Positions 24,569 through 34,931 of a stretch of DNA of 54,483 nt are shown here, in pieces (position 1 is the stretch's first letter; every line of letters begins with the position of its first letter). The DNA is from Sterolibacterium sp. (GTDB lineage Bacteria > Pseudomonadota > Gammaproteobacteria > Burkholderiales > Rhodocyclaceae), in NCBI GenBank assembly GCA_018061005.1, contig JAGOVA010000014.1:1-54483 (forward strand), in the 5' to 3' direction. The notes beneath the pieces are model-generated. The model was not told where the DNA came from. It did no database searches and worked only from the letters and a program-made list of their open reading frames with translations. Made by a program: the position numbers and the translations under genes.

Positions 24569-25969
24569 ATGATGCCCATCCCTATCTCCTTTCTTCGGCT
24601 CTGTTGCTTCGGGCTTTTGCTGGCGGCGACCGCGCTGACCAGTTCGTTGGCGCTGGCCAATCCTTATGAGAAAACACTCGCCAATGGCCTGCGCGTGGTG
24701 GTCAAGGAAGACCATCGTGCGCCGACCGTGGTGCAGATGGTCTGGTATCGCACGGGGGCGATCGACGAGAAAGATGGTTCGTCGGGGCTCGCGCACATGC
24801 TGGAACACATGATGTTCAAGGGCACGAAAACGGTCGCTTCCGGCGAGTTTTCGCGGCGCGTGGCGGCGGCCGGTGGGCGCGACAACGCATTTACCAATCA
24901 GGATTACACGGCCTATTTCCAGCAGATTCCCAAACGGGCATTGCCGGAAATGATGCAGCTTGAGGCCGATCGCATGGCTAACCTCAAACTCGATGCCAAG
25001 GAATTTGCGCCGGAACTGAAGGTGGTCATGGAAGAGCGGCGGATGCGGACGGATGACAATCCGCAAGCACTGGTCTGGGAACGCATGAACTCGGTGGCTT
25101 TTCAGACGCATCCGTATCGTCGCCCGGTGATCGGCTGGATGGACGATCTTGAACACATGACCTGGCAAGATGCCGAGCACTGGTATCGGCAATGGTACGC
25201 GCCTAATAACGCGACGCTGGTGGTGGTCGGTGATGTTGAGCATGAGGCGTTGTTCAAGCTGGCCGAGAAATATTATGGTGTCATCAAGTCGCAAAAGCTG
25301 TCACCCCGGCGGGTGCTGCATGAGCCGCCGCAGCTAGGGGTCAAGCGGATTAACGTGAAAGCCCCCGCCAAGCTGCCGTATCTGGCGATGGCATGGAAAG
25401 TCCCCCGGCTCGTGCAGGTGGATCAGGATCGCGACCCTTACGCCCTGCAGATGCTGGCGGCGATTCTCGATGGCCACGATGCTTCACGTTTTTCACGTCA
25501 CCTGGTGCGCGGCCAGAAAATCGCCCAGTCAGCCGGGGCAGGTTATGACGGCACGCTGCGTGGCGAAGCGCAGTTTGTGCTGGACGGGCAACCGGCGGCA
25601 GGCCATACGCTCGCTGAACTGGAAGCCGCGCTGCGCGCAGAAATCCGTGCGATACAGGAGCAGGGGGTGAGCGAGGATGAACTGGCGCGCGTCAAGACGC
25701 AAACGGTCGCCAGCCAGATCTACAAACGCGATTCGATGATGGGGCAGGCCATGGAAATCGGCGCACTCGAAGTCATCGGCATGCGCTGGCAGGATATTGA
25801 CAAAATGCTCGATCAACTCCGCCGCGTGACGGCTGCCGAGGTGCAGGCGGTGGCGAAGAAGTATTTTGTCGATGACCAGCTGACGGTCGCCACGCTCGAT
25901 CCGCAACCGATCAGCGATCAGGCCGAGGCGGCCGCTGCGCGCCGTGCTGGCGCGGCACATGGCCATTGA
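24569..25969 (+). CDS. Peptidase M16, zinc-binding catalytic subunit
   Basis: Secreted (periplasmic) zinc metalloprotease of the pitrilysin/processing-peptidase family. The 466-residue protein has a signal peptide (about 1-31, ending LALA) and the inverted zinc motif HXXEH as HMLEH, followed downstream by the third-ligand Glu region (MQLEADRM). It is paired with a second M16 gene lacking the motif, the usual bacterial heterodimer arrangement. Substrate unknown. Confidence 0.92.
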   Translation: MMPIPISFLRLCCFGLLLAATALTSSLALANPYEKTLANGLRVVVKEDHRAPTVVQMVWYRTGAIDEKDGSSGLAHMLEHMMFKGTKTVASGEFSRRVAAAGGRDNAFTNQDYTAYFQQIPKRALPEMMQLEADRMANLKLDAKEFAPELKVVMEERRMRTDDNPQALVWERMNSVAFQTHPYRRPVIGWMDDLEHMTWQDAEHWYRQWYAPNNATLVVVGDVEHEALFKLAEKYYGVIKSQKLSPRRVLHEPPQLGVKRINVKAPAKLPYLAMAWKVPRLVQVDQDRDPYALQMLAAILDGHDASRFSRHLVRGQKIAQSAGAGYDGTLRGEAQFVLDGQPAAGHTLAELEAALRAEIRAIQEQGVSEDELARVKTQTVASQIYKRDSMMGQAMEIGALEVIGMRWQDIDKMLDQLRRVTAAEVQAVAKKYFVDDQLTVATLDPQPISDQAEAAAARRAGAAHGH

Positions 25970-25995
25970 TGCAACGTATCCAGGAATCCATCAAC

Positions 25996-27297
25996 ATGAA
26001 TCGACTGATTTCTTTCCTCCTGTTCGCCCTGCTGCCCATGCTGGCGCACGCCGGGGTTCGCATCGAACATTGGACAACCCCCGCCGGGGCGCGGGTGTAT
26101 TTTGTGGCCAGCCGTGAAATTCCCATCCTCGATGTGCGGGTGGAATTCAACGCGGGTTCTGCCAACGACCCCGCCGGAAAATCCGGGCTGGCGGGTTTGA
26201 CGACAGGCCTGCTCGATAGTGGTGTCAAACTGGGCGGTGTCGGTTTGAATGAAGAACAGATGGCAGAAAAGCTGGCCGATCTGGCAGCGCATCTGGGTGC
26301 CGTTGTCGATACCGATCGCGCCGGGCTGAGTTTGCGTACCCTGGCCGCGCCGCCACAACGTGAAGCCGCACTCGAACTGATGCGGGCAGCGCTGACGACA
26401 CCCACATTTCCCGCAGAGGTGCTGGTGCGGGAACAAGGACGATCTGCTGCGGCCATTCAGGAGGCCGACACGCGCCCGGATGCCATTGCCGTCAAACGCT
26501 TTCGCCAGGCAATTTATCCGGGTCATCCGTATGGCATGACCCCTACGGTCGAGAGTGTCATGGCTATTTCGCGTGACGACGTGGTGGCCTACTGGCGCAA
26601 CCATTTTGGCGCACGGCGTGCCGTGGTTTCCATTATGGGTGACGTGAGCCGCGCCGAGGCCGAACGTATCGCCACGCAACTGACCGACGCACTACCCGAT
26701 GCCCCGCCCGCCGTGGCACGGCCGCCGGTGGTGCAGCCAGCGGCGACGACGCTCAAGGTGGCGCATCCGGCGGCGCAAAGCCATATCTACCTGGGCTTGC
26801 CCGCGATCCGTCGTGGGGATGCTGATTTCTTCCCGTTGCTGGTGGGTAACTATGTGCTCGGTGGCGGTGGATTTGTTTCGCGGCTCATGAAGGAAGTGCG
26901 TGAAAAGCGTGGCTATGCCTACAGCGTCTATAGCAATTTCGACCCGCGCCTGCAGGAAGGCCCGTTTGAAATCGACCTGCAGACCAAGCGGGCACAGGCG
27001 GCTGATGCCATCAAGGTGGTCAATGCCACGCTCGATACTTTCGTCAAGGACGGCCCGAGCGCGCAGGAGCTGAAAGCCGCTAAACAGAATCTTGTCGATG
27101 GCCTGGCCTTGCGGCTGGACAGCAATGCGAAGCTCATCGGTTATCTGGCGGTGATCGGTTTTTATGATTTGCCGCTGACCTATCTCGACGATTATCCGCG
27201 CCAGGTCGATGCCGTCACCACGCAGCAGGTGCGGGCGGCATTTCAGCGGCGTGTCCCGCACGAGCATCGGGTGACGGTGATCGTGGCGGCAGATTAG
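25996..27297 (+). CDS. Peptidase M16, non-catalytic partner
   Basis: Second M16 subunit. The chosen ATG (MNRLISFLL) has AGGAA at proper spacing and opens a signal peptide ending in LAHA. An in-frame ATG at 25969 overlapping the previous stop is an alternative. The HXXEH site is replaced by GLAGLTTG, so it should not bind zinc; it keeps the glycine-rich GGGGFVSRLMKEVREKRG region typical of the substrate-gripping partner. It probably forms the peptidase with the upstream product. Confidence 0.9.
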   Translation: MNRLISFLLFALLPMLAHAGVRIEHWTTPAGARVYFVASREIPILDVRVEFNAGSANDPAGKSGLAGLTTGLLDSGVKLGGVGLNEEQMAEKLADLAAHLGAVVDTDRAGLSLRTLAAPPQREAALELMRAALTTPTFPAEVLVREQGRSAAAIQEADTRPDAIAVKRFRQAIYPGHPYGMTPTVESVMAISRDDVVAYWRNHFGARRAVVSIMGDVSRAEAERIATQLTDALPDAPPAVARPPVVQPAATTLKVAHPAAQSHIYLGLPAIRRGDADFFPLLVGNYVLGGGGFVSRLMKEVREKRGYAYSVYSNFDPRLQEGPFEIDLQTKRAQAADAIKVVNATLDTFVKDGPSAQELKAAKQNLVDGLALRLDSNAKLIGYLAVIGFYDLPLTYLDDYPRQVDAVTTQQVRAAFQRRVPHEHRVTVIVAAD

Positions 27298-27308
27298 GCG
27301 GTTAGTTT

Positions 27309-28357
<1,049 letters not shown>

Positions 28358-28454
28358 AGCGCAGACCTTACTTTAACTTTTCTTGTCCCGATGCCGCGCC
28401 CACTGTGGGGCGAATGGCGTGTTCAGCGTCGGCGCGTGCCGACATTCATAATAA

Positions 28455-28718
<264 letters not shown>

Positions 28719-28727
28719 GACGACCCT

Positions 28728-28741
28728 GGGCGGCTACGCCC
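28728..28741. terminator. Weak hairpin between convergent genes
   Basis: GGGCG and CGCCC flank a four-base loop between the ends of the ferredoxin gene and mutM. It lacks a U-run, so it is at best a weak bidirectional terminator. Confidence 0.25.
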
Positions 28742-28754
28742 GCACACCGCAGAT

Positions 28755-29588
28755 TCAGCGGCGCTGGCATTGCCCGCAGTAAAAACTGGCGCGCTGCGCC
28801 TGACGCAGGCTGAGTATCGGCTGGCCGCACACGCGGCACGGCGCGCCCGCGCGACCATAGACGTAATATTGCTGCTGGAAATAGCCTGCGCTTCCATCGC
28901 TATGGATGAAATCGCGCAGGCTGCTGCCGCCCGCAGCGATCGCGGCTTGCAGGGTCAGGCGGATTTCTGTCACCAGTCGCTCCAGCCGTTTGAGGCTCAG
29001 GCGACCCGCAGCACTGCGGGGGTCGATGCCTGCGCGAAACAGGCTTTCCGATGCGTAGATATTGCCGATGCCGACGACCCGATGGCCATCCATCAGCCAG
29101 GGTTTGATGGCCACGCTGGAATTGCGGGTGGCCGCATGGAGCCAGTGCGCCGTAAAAGCGGCCTCCAGCGGCTCGATACCCAGCGCCTTCAGGAGTGGAT
29201 GGTGCGCCACCGTGTCGCCGGGTAGCCACAGTACCGCACCGAAGCGACGTGGATCATGCAGACGTAATACCGTTGAGGCAAAGCACAGATCGAAATGGTC
29301 GTGCTTCTGCGGGGCAGCAAGCGTGCCGTTGGCGGCGCGCGGGAGCAGACGCAAATGACCAGACATGCCCAGATGCAGTAACAAAACACCGGTGCTGAAA
29401 TCCAACAGCAGATATTTGCCGCGCCGGCGGATGCCCTGCAGTGCCTGCCCCACCAAGACGGGTTCCAGGTTTCCCGGCAAGGGGTAGCGCAACCGGGGGA
29501 CGCGCGCCACCACCCCGCTGACGGTTTGCCCCGTTAGCGCAGGGGCTATGCCACGTCGGGTGACTTCAACTTCGGGTAACTCCGGCAT
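28755..29588 (-). CDS. mutM: Formamidopyrimidine-DNA glycosylase
   Basis: Removes oxidised purines (8-oxoG, Fapy) from DNA. The ATG at 29588 places the catalytic Pro right after the initiator Met (MPELPEVE), which is obligatory for activity, and gives 277 residues. The C-terminal zinc finger is intact: CRVCG followed by FYCGQCQ. Divergent from the TPR gene. Confidence 0.96.
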   Translation of the reverse strand: MPELPEVEVTRRGIAPALTGQTVSGVVARVPRLRYPLPGNLEPVLVGQALQGIRRRGKYLLLDFSTGVLLLHLGMSGHLRLLPRAANGTLAAPQKHDHFDLCFASTVLRLHDPRRFGAVLWLPGDTVAHHPLLKALGIEPLEAAFTAHWLHAATRNSSVAIKPWLMDGHRVVGIGNIYASESLFRAGIDPRSAAGRLSLKRLERLVTEIRLTLQAAIAAGGSSLRDFIHSDGSAGYFQQQYYVYGRAGAPCRVCGQPILSLRQAQRASFYCGQCQRR

Positions 29589-29748
29589 GGTGGTTTGTTG
29601 TAAAGCCCATAAAACGGTTAAAAATGCAGCGCGGGCGTTGAATGGATGCACATCCTGGCGGCCACGCCCTGTCATGCGCTTGTCGCGCTGTGCGAAACTG
29701 CTAACATCATTCATTCTATTCGAGCCTTGGTTGCCCGCTGGCGAACTC

Positions 29749-31719
29749 ATGAAACCGAACCCGTACCCGCACCGCTACGCGTCATTGATTTCCCGACGGC
29801 ACCCCGGGCTGCTTCCCGCGTTGCTCTGCATCGCCTTGCTGGGGCCACCCGGCCTGGGCGCTGCCGCAGAGCCTGCGGGTGAGGTTGCGGGTGCGGGTGA
29901 GGTCGCCAGCCGCCCCCAGCCGACCGGTGCTACGGAGCCACGGCGCGAGCCTTTGCCGCAAGTCGTGTTAACCCCGAAAATTCTTTACGAAACCGTGCTG
30001 GCCGAGATAGCCGCCCGGCGCGGTAACCTGCTGCTGGCCACGCGGGTGTACAACGAACTGGCCAAGACCACGCGTGATCCGCGCATTGCCAAACGGGCGA
30101 CGGAGTTTGCCCTTTATACCCGGCAGTCTGCCCCGGCACTTGAGTCGGCGCGGATCTGGGTGCAGACCGATCCGGAGTCGGTCGAGGCTCGTCTGAACCT
30201 GGCCGATCTGCTGCTCGCCGCCCGGCATGATGAAGAGGCCATGACGCAACTCTCCCGGCTGCTTGCCATCGATAGCGGCAAACAGCTTGCGGATGAAATG
30301 CCGGAGAATGATGCGGGCGCGCTGGCTGAACGCAAGGCGCGCCAGGCTGCGGGGATGCTCAGCACCAGCGACCGGATCGGCCAGATTTATTTACTGTTCG
30401 CACGGCAGCCCGGCAAGGCCGAGAGCGCGCAACGCTTCGAGCAGCTCACGCTGCCGTATGAGCAGTTGCCGAGAACCCAGTATTTGCGTGCCTTGAGCTG
30501 GTTTGCTGCCAAGGATGAGGCGCGCGCACTGGCGGCGATCGACCGCGCCATCACCTTGAAGCCAGACTGGGCAGAGCCGGTGCTGCTCAAAGTGCGTTTG
30601 CAGCAGCGCATCAGCAGCACGCAGGCCGAGCAGACACTGAAAGACTTTCTCGCAAAGTATCCTAAATCCAGCGAAGTTCGGCTGGCTTATGCGCGCTCGC
30701 TGATTGGCGACAAGAATTACGAAGCGGCGCGGCGCGAGTATGATCAGTTGTTGGCGACAACGCCGGACGATGGTGAAGTGCTCTACGCTTCCGCCTTGCT
30801 GGCCATGCAGGTGGATGATTTTCCGGTGGCCGAGCGGCACATGAAACGCTTGCTGGAACTGGGCATCGGGAATTCGAATCTGCTGCGCTTTTATCTGGGG
30901 CGGATGGCCGAAGATGCCAGGCAGCCCGAGCAGGCCATTGCCTGGTACATCCAGGTGACCCCCGGCGAGCAATACCTGCCCGCATGGAGCCGTGCGGCCG
31001 CCTTGCGCGCCAAAGCAGGCACTCTGGATGAGGGGCGTGCCTTGTTGCAACAAGCGGCTGCCGCGCATCCGCAGGAACAGAAGATGCTGCTGCTGGCCGA
31101 ATCGCAAATGCTCGTCGATGCGGGGCGGGTCGCCGATGCCTACGATCTTCTGAACAAGCAGCTGGCGCATCAGCCAGACCAGCCTGAGCTGCTTTATGAA
31201 ACGGCATTGCTTGCGGAAAAGCTCAACCGGCTGGAGGTCATGGAGCGTCATTTGCGCAAGCTGATCCGCATCAAGCCGGAAGATGCCCATGCCTACAATG
31301 CGCTGGGTTATTCGCTGGTCGAACACGGTCAGCGGTTTGAGGAAGCCGCAAAACTGATCGACCAGGGGCTGACACTGGCGCCGGAAGATGCTTTTATCAT
31401 CGACAGCAAAGGTTGGCTGCTCTACAAGCGCGGTGAGCGGGAGGCCGCGCTGAGTACCTTGCAAAAGGCTTATGAGATTCGCGCTGACCCTGAAATTGCG
31501 GCGCATCTGGGTGAAGTGCTGTGGGTCAGTGGCAAGACGGATGAGGCGACGAAGGTCTGGGAAGCTGCACTCAAAACCAGCCCGGCTAACCGGCTGCTGC
31601 GGGAAACCTACAAGAAGTTCAAGGGGCTTGTTCCGGACAATGCGGCGCAGCCCGACCCAGCGGGGCTATCCGACAAATCCGGCAAACCCAGCAAACCTGA
31701 CACTGCGCCGCAGAAATAA
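29749..31719 (+). CDS. Exported tetratricopeptide repeat protein
   Basis: 656-residue protein with an N-terminal signal sequence (about 16-42) and TPR-like helical repeats across about residues 85-620. A stronger TPR stretch near residues 480-610 includes AYNALGYSLVEHGQRFEEA and WLLYKRGEREAAL. The C-terminus is a low-complexity Ser/Lys/Pro tail. The position directly before lolB (3-base gap) matches the TPR protein that precedes lolB-ispE in many betaproteobacteria. A role in envelope or lipoprotein assembly is inference only. Confidence 0.85.
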   Translation: MKPNPYPHRYASLISRRHPGLLPALLCIALLGPPGLGAAAEPAGEVAGAGEVASRPQPTGATEPRREPLPQVVLTPKILYETVLAEIAARRGNLLLATRVYNELAKTTRDPRIAKRATEFALYTRQSAPALESARIWVQTDPESVEARLNLADLLLAARHDEEAMTQLSRLLAIDSGKQLADEMPENDAGALAERKARQAAGMLSTSDRIGQIYLLFARQPGKAESAQRFEQLTLPYEQLPRTQYLRALSWFAAKDEARALAAIDRAITLKPDWAEPVLLKVRLQQRISSTQAEQTLKDFLAKYPKSSEVRLAYARSLIGDKNYEAARREYDQLLATTPDDGEVLYASALLAMQVDDFPVAERHMKRLLELGIGNSNLLRFYLGRMAEDARQPEQAIAWYIQVTPGEQYLPAWSRAAALRAKAGTLDEGRALLQQAAAAHPQEQKMLLLAESQMLVDAGRVADAYDLLNKQLAHQPDQPELLYETALLAEKLNRLEVMERHLRKLIRIKPEDAHAYNALGYSLVEHGQRFEEAAKLIDQGLTLAPEDAFIIDSKGWLLYKRGEREAALSTLQKAYEIRADPEIAAHLGEVLWVSGKTDEATKVWEAALKTSPANRLLRETYKKFKGLVPDNAAQPDPAGLSDKSGKPSKPDTAPQK

Positions 31720-31722
31720 GCC

Positions 31723-32355
31723 ATGCTGTGCAGCACGCTGCGTTTGATCCTGACGCTCATTGGTCTAGGGGTTGCCTGTTTGCTGCCCGGTTGCGCCAGT
31801 CTGGGGGCGGATGCTGTGCGGGTCAGTGGCAACACGCTGCCATTGCAAACATTGCGATCATCTCGCGCCGACATCACCGGTTTTGAGCTGGAAGGGCGGA
31901 TTTCCGTGCGGCAGGGCGAGAAACGCCATATCGTCAATCTCAGCTGGCATCATGAGGCCGCACAGGATCAGCTGCTGCTGACCACGCCGCTCGGTCAGGG
32001 GCTGGCTGAACTGACGCGCGATGCCCAGGGCGCGCACCTGCGCTTGTCTGACCGGCGCAGTTTTGCTGCGGCCGACCCGGAAGCGCTGGCAGAGCAAATG
32101 TTCGGCATCCGCCTGCCACTTTCGGTGCTGTCGCGCTGGCTCGTCGGCCAGGTTCCTCCGGCGCGGGAGCCCGGCCAGAACGATGCCCTGGGTCGCCCAC
32201 AGTGGCGGAAAATCGATGGCTGGCGCATGCGCTATGAGTATGCGGATTCCGAAAACCCTGCCGCCGATGCGCTACCGGTCTTGTTTGAAATGCAGCAGAA
32301 CGCTGAGGATATCGATGTGCGTCTCAAAATCGACCAATGGCAGGTGATGCCATGA
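31723..32355 (+). CDS. lolB: Outer-membrane lipoprotein receptor LolB
   Basis: Accepts lipoproteins from LolA and inserts them into the outer membrane. The 210-residue protein has a lipobox LPGC with the lipidated Cys24, then the FELEGRISV strand typical of LolB. Its stop overlaps the ispE start as ATGA, a widely conserved pair. Confidence 0.93.
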   Translation: MLCSTLRLILTLIGLGVACLLPGCASLGADAVRVSGNTLPLQTLRSSRADITGFELEGRISVRQGEKRHIVNLSWHHEAAQDQLLLTTPLGQGLAELTRDAQGAHLRLSDRRSFAAADPEALAEQMFGIRLPLSVLSRWLVGQVPPAREPGQNDALGRPQWRKIDGWRMRYEYADSENPAADALPVLFEMQQNAEDIDVRLKIDQWQVMP

Positions 32356-33245
32356 GCCTCTCCACGACGGCTTGCGGCTGGCAGGACAGCTGGCCCGCAC
32401 CAGCCAAACTGAACCTGTTTTTGCATGTCGTTGGCCGTCGTGCCGATGGTTTGCACCTGCTGCAAACCGTATTCCGTTTTGTCGATTACGCTGATACCTT
32501 GCGGTTTTGCCCGCGGGATGACGGACGCATTGTGCTGGCCACCCCGCTGCCCGGCGTGCCGCCCGCAGATGACCTGACCGTGCGCGCTGCGAAAATGTTG
32601 CAAGCTGCGGCCGGTATCACGCAAGGCGTGGATATCCACCTCGACAAGCGGTTGCCGATGGGGGGCGGGCTAGGCGGCGGCAGTTCCGATGCAGCCACGA
32701 CGCTGCTCGCCCTGAATCAGCTGTGGGGCAGCGGCCTGCCCCGCGCTGCATTGCAGGCGTTGGGGCTGCGCCTCGGGGCGGATGTGCCGGTATTCATCCA
32801 CGGCCATGCGACCTTTGCCGAAGGCGTGGGCGAACGCTTCAGCGATGTGATGCTGCCGCCTGCCTGGTATCTGGTGTTGATCCCCCCCGTTGCCGTGCCG
32901 ACCGCGCAGATTTTCAACGCGCCCGATCTGCGCCGCGACACGCCGGTCATGCGGGCGCACGAATGGCAGCCAGGGGCAGGGCACAATGACCTCGAACCTG
33001 TAGCCTGTTGCCTGTACCCCGAAGTCGCCGCGCATCTGGCCTGGTTGCGTCAGCATGCTGCTCACGCGCCGGCTCGTATGAGCGGCTCGGGAGCCTGTGT
33101 GTTTGCCGAGTTCACCGGCGATCAGGCCGAGGCGGAAGCACGCCGCGTCCATGCCACCTTGCCTGAAAACATGCGCGGCTTTGTCGCCTGTGGCCTCGAC
33201 CGCAATCCGGCCTTGCCGACACCGACGTCGATTATCTCCGGCTGA
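32352..33245 (+). CDS. ispE: 4-diphosphocytidyl-2-C-methyl-D-erythritol kinase
   Basis: ATP-dependent GHMP kinase of the MEP isoprenoid pathway. The ATG at 32352 gives 297 residues with PAKLNLFLHV at the N-terminus, the ATP loop LPMGGGLGGGSSDAA and MSGSGACVF near the C-terminus. Its stop overlaps the next start (TGATG). Confidence 0.96.
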   Translation: MSLSTTACGWQDSWPAPAKLNLFLHVVGRRADGLHLLQTVFRFVDYADTLRFCPRDDGRIVLATPLPGVPPADDLTVRAAKMLQAAAGITQGVDIHLDKRLPMGGGLGGGSSDAATTLLALNQLWGSGLPRAALQALGLRLGADVPVFIHGHATFAEGVGERFSDVMLPPAWYLVLIPPVAVPTAQIFNAPDLRRDTPVMRAHEWQPGAGHNDLEPVACCLYPEVAAHLAWLRQHAAHAPARMSGSGACVFAEFTGDQAEAEARRVHATLPENMRGFVACGLDRNPALPTPTSIISG

Positions 33246-33730
33246 TGATGGAATTTCTCTGGTGGATCATCGCGTTGCTGCTGATCGTCGGCGGGATGGT
33301 CGGCATTGTCGTGCCGCTGCTCCCTGGCACCACGTTGATCTTCGCCGGGCTTTGGCTGATCGCCTGGTGTGACGGCTTTCTCCATGTGGGTGCGGGCACG
33401 CTGTGGTTGCTGGCGGTGCTGGCCGTCCTCGCCTGGGTGGTGGATCAGGTTGCCGCCTTGCTGGGGGTGCAACGGGTCGGTGCGAGCACGCTCGCCGTCA
33501 TCGGTGCGCTGATCGGTAGTGTGCTGGGGTTATTTGGCGGCTTGCCCGGCCTGCTGCTGGGACCCATCCTCGGGGCGATGGCCGGTGAGTGGCTGGCCGT
33601 GCGCGACCCGACCCAGGCCGCGCGCGTCGGTGTGGCGGCCGGGTTGTCTTTCATCGTCGCCATGGCGTTGAAGCTGGGGCTGGCCTTTGCCATGCTGGGC
33701 GTATTCGCGCTGCGCTGGTGGCTGGCCTGA
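33245..33730 (+). CDS. DUF456 membrane protein
   Basis: 161-residue integral membrane protein of unknown function with about four hydrophobic segments, including VPLLPGTTLIFAGLW and a glycine-rich GLFGGLPGLLLGPILGA region typical of DUF456. It starts at the ispE stop (a second ATG follows immediately), so it belongs to the lolB-ispE transcript. It ends convergently with the LLM gene, separated by a C4G9 run. Confidence 0.85.
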   Translation: MMEFLWWIIALLLIVGGMVGIVVPLLPGTTLIFAGLWLIAWCDGFLHVGAGTLWLLAVLAVLAWVVDQVAALLGVQRVGASTLAVIGALIGSVLGLFGGLPGLLLGPILGAMAGEWLAVRDPTQAARVGVAAGLSFIVAMALKLGLAFAMLGVFALRWWLA

Positions 33731-33745
33731 AGCCCCGGGGGGGGG

Positions 33746-34648
33746 TCAAACAAACTTCGCAATCACCTGATCAGCATATCGCCGGATGGCATCCTGCTTC
33801 ATCTGTAGCGTGGGCTGTTGCTGCATGATCTTGCCGACCCCTTCCTCGGCTGCCATACCGGGGATCGCCCAGGGGGTGACCTGCAGATCGGTTACGCCCA
33901 GATCTTCCAGGCGTTTGATGTCGTCGATGGAAGTGGCATCCGGGCAGTGCAGCATGATGTCAAACGGCGCATGCTCGCGGCCATATTCGCGCCGGTAGCG
34001 GTTCAGTTCGTCGATGATGGCGGGGATTTCCGCCTTGTTATGGATCACGCTGAGCCAGCCATCGCCCAGGCGCGCGGCACGCTGCATGGCGGGGGAGGTG
34101 GCACCACCGACGTAGATCGGGACTTTTTTCTTCGGCGTGGGCGCCATGATGACGCGATCGAAGTCGATGAGCTTGCCGTGAAATTCCTGAAAACCGCCCT
34201 GCATCAGCAGGCGGATGGCTTGGATGGCTTCGTCCTGCCGCTTGCCACGGGTTTTCATGTCGATGCCCAGCCAGCGGAATTCTTCCGGCATCCAGGCCAG
34301 GCCAACACCCAGCGCGACGCGACCATTGGAAATTTCTGCCACGGAACACAGGCTTTTGGCCTCCAGCAGCGGCTGACGGATCGCCAGTCGCAACACCGAA
34401 GGAATGAAGCGGATGCGCTGGGTCACCACGGCCATGGCGGTGATCGCCACCCACGGATCGAGCACCGGCATGTCCAGCGGCCAGAAGCGCGAGCCGTCCG
34501 GCGTGTAGGGGTAGGGCACGGAAACTTTTTCAGGAAAGAACGGCGCGTCTGCAACCTGGATGCTGTCCCAGGCATGTTCGTCGGCGGTGCGAGCAATGGT
34601 TTGAAGTTCTGCCGGAGGAACCATGAACAGATGGAAACCAAATCGCAT
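33746..34648 (-). CDS. LLM-class F420-dependent oxidoreductase (first)
   Basis: TIM-barrel enzyme of the bacterial luciferase-like family, predicted to use F420 (or FMN) for hydride transfer on an unknown substrate. The 300-residue protein starts MRFGFHL and resembles the TIGR03619-type subgroup, with VALGVGLAWMPEEF and YVGGATSPAMQRAARLGDGW. The AGGAG ribosome site is well spaced. F420 use is inferred from subfamily and from the npdG and cofGH genes 9-10 kb away. It is divergent from the Fe-S oxidoreductase and bounds one side of the accessory island. Confidence 0.85.
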   Translation of the reverse strand: MRFGFHLFMVPPAELQTIARTADEHAWDSIQVADAPFFPEKVSVPYPYTPDGSRFWPLDMPVLDPWVAITAMAVVTQRIRFIPSVLRLAIRQPLLEAKSLCSVAEISNGRVALGVGLAWMPEEFRWLGIDMKTRGKRQDEAIQAIRLLMQGGFQEFHGKLIDFDRVIMAPTPKKKVPIYVGGATSPAMQRAARLGDGWLSVIHNKAEIPAIIDELNRYRREYGREHAPFDIMLHCPDATSIDDIKRLEDLGVTDLQVTPWAIPGMAAEEGVGKIMQQQPTLQMKQDAIRRYADQVIAKFV

Positions 34649-34931
34649 GAGGCGTGCTCCTGAAATGGATGAAAGAGAAAAACCGGTACGACCAGAAAAA
34701 CCGGCTGGTATCGATTGATTCTAATCGGCATAAGCGCTGTTTGGGTTGTGCCAAATTCACCGTGGCGGGTAGTTTCAGTCTTGCGGCTGACGGCATAAAA
34801 CGCTATCTTGACGGGTTCGCGCCGGAGTGACTGAGTGAACGTGGGGCTGTAGCGATCTACCCCGGATCACTCCGCCTGCCCGAACCTGAACCTGATCCTG
34901 ACCTTGATCCTCTGACCTCTTTGAGCCGCCG
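34649..34931. promoter_or_regulatory. 283-base divergent control region
   Basis: Non-coding stretch between the first LLM gene and the Fe-S oxidoreductase gene. It holds two copies of agaaaaaccgg (near 34676 and 34694), a small palindrome CGATT-6-AATCG near 34711-34726, a TTGACG that could be a -35, and a run of CCTGA-like hexamers (about 34885-34915) just before the Fe-S gene. These could be regulator sites; nothing is proven. Confidence 0.4.

Noticed and set aside
33735-33745. Rho-independent terminator at the C4G9 run
   Set aside because: The G run is not followed by a U-rich tail on either strand.
34649-34931. Possible tRNA or small RNA gene in the divergent gap
   Set aside because: No cloverleaf, T-loop or CCA end was found; only short repeats and a small palindrome are visible.
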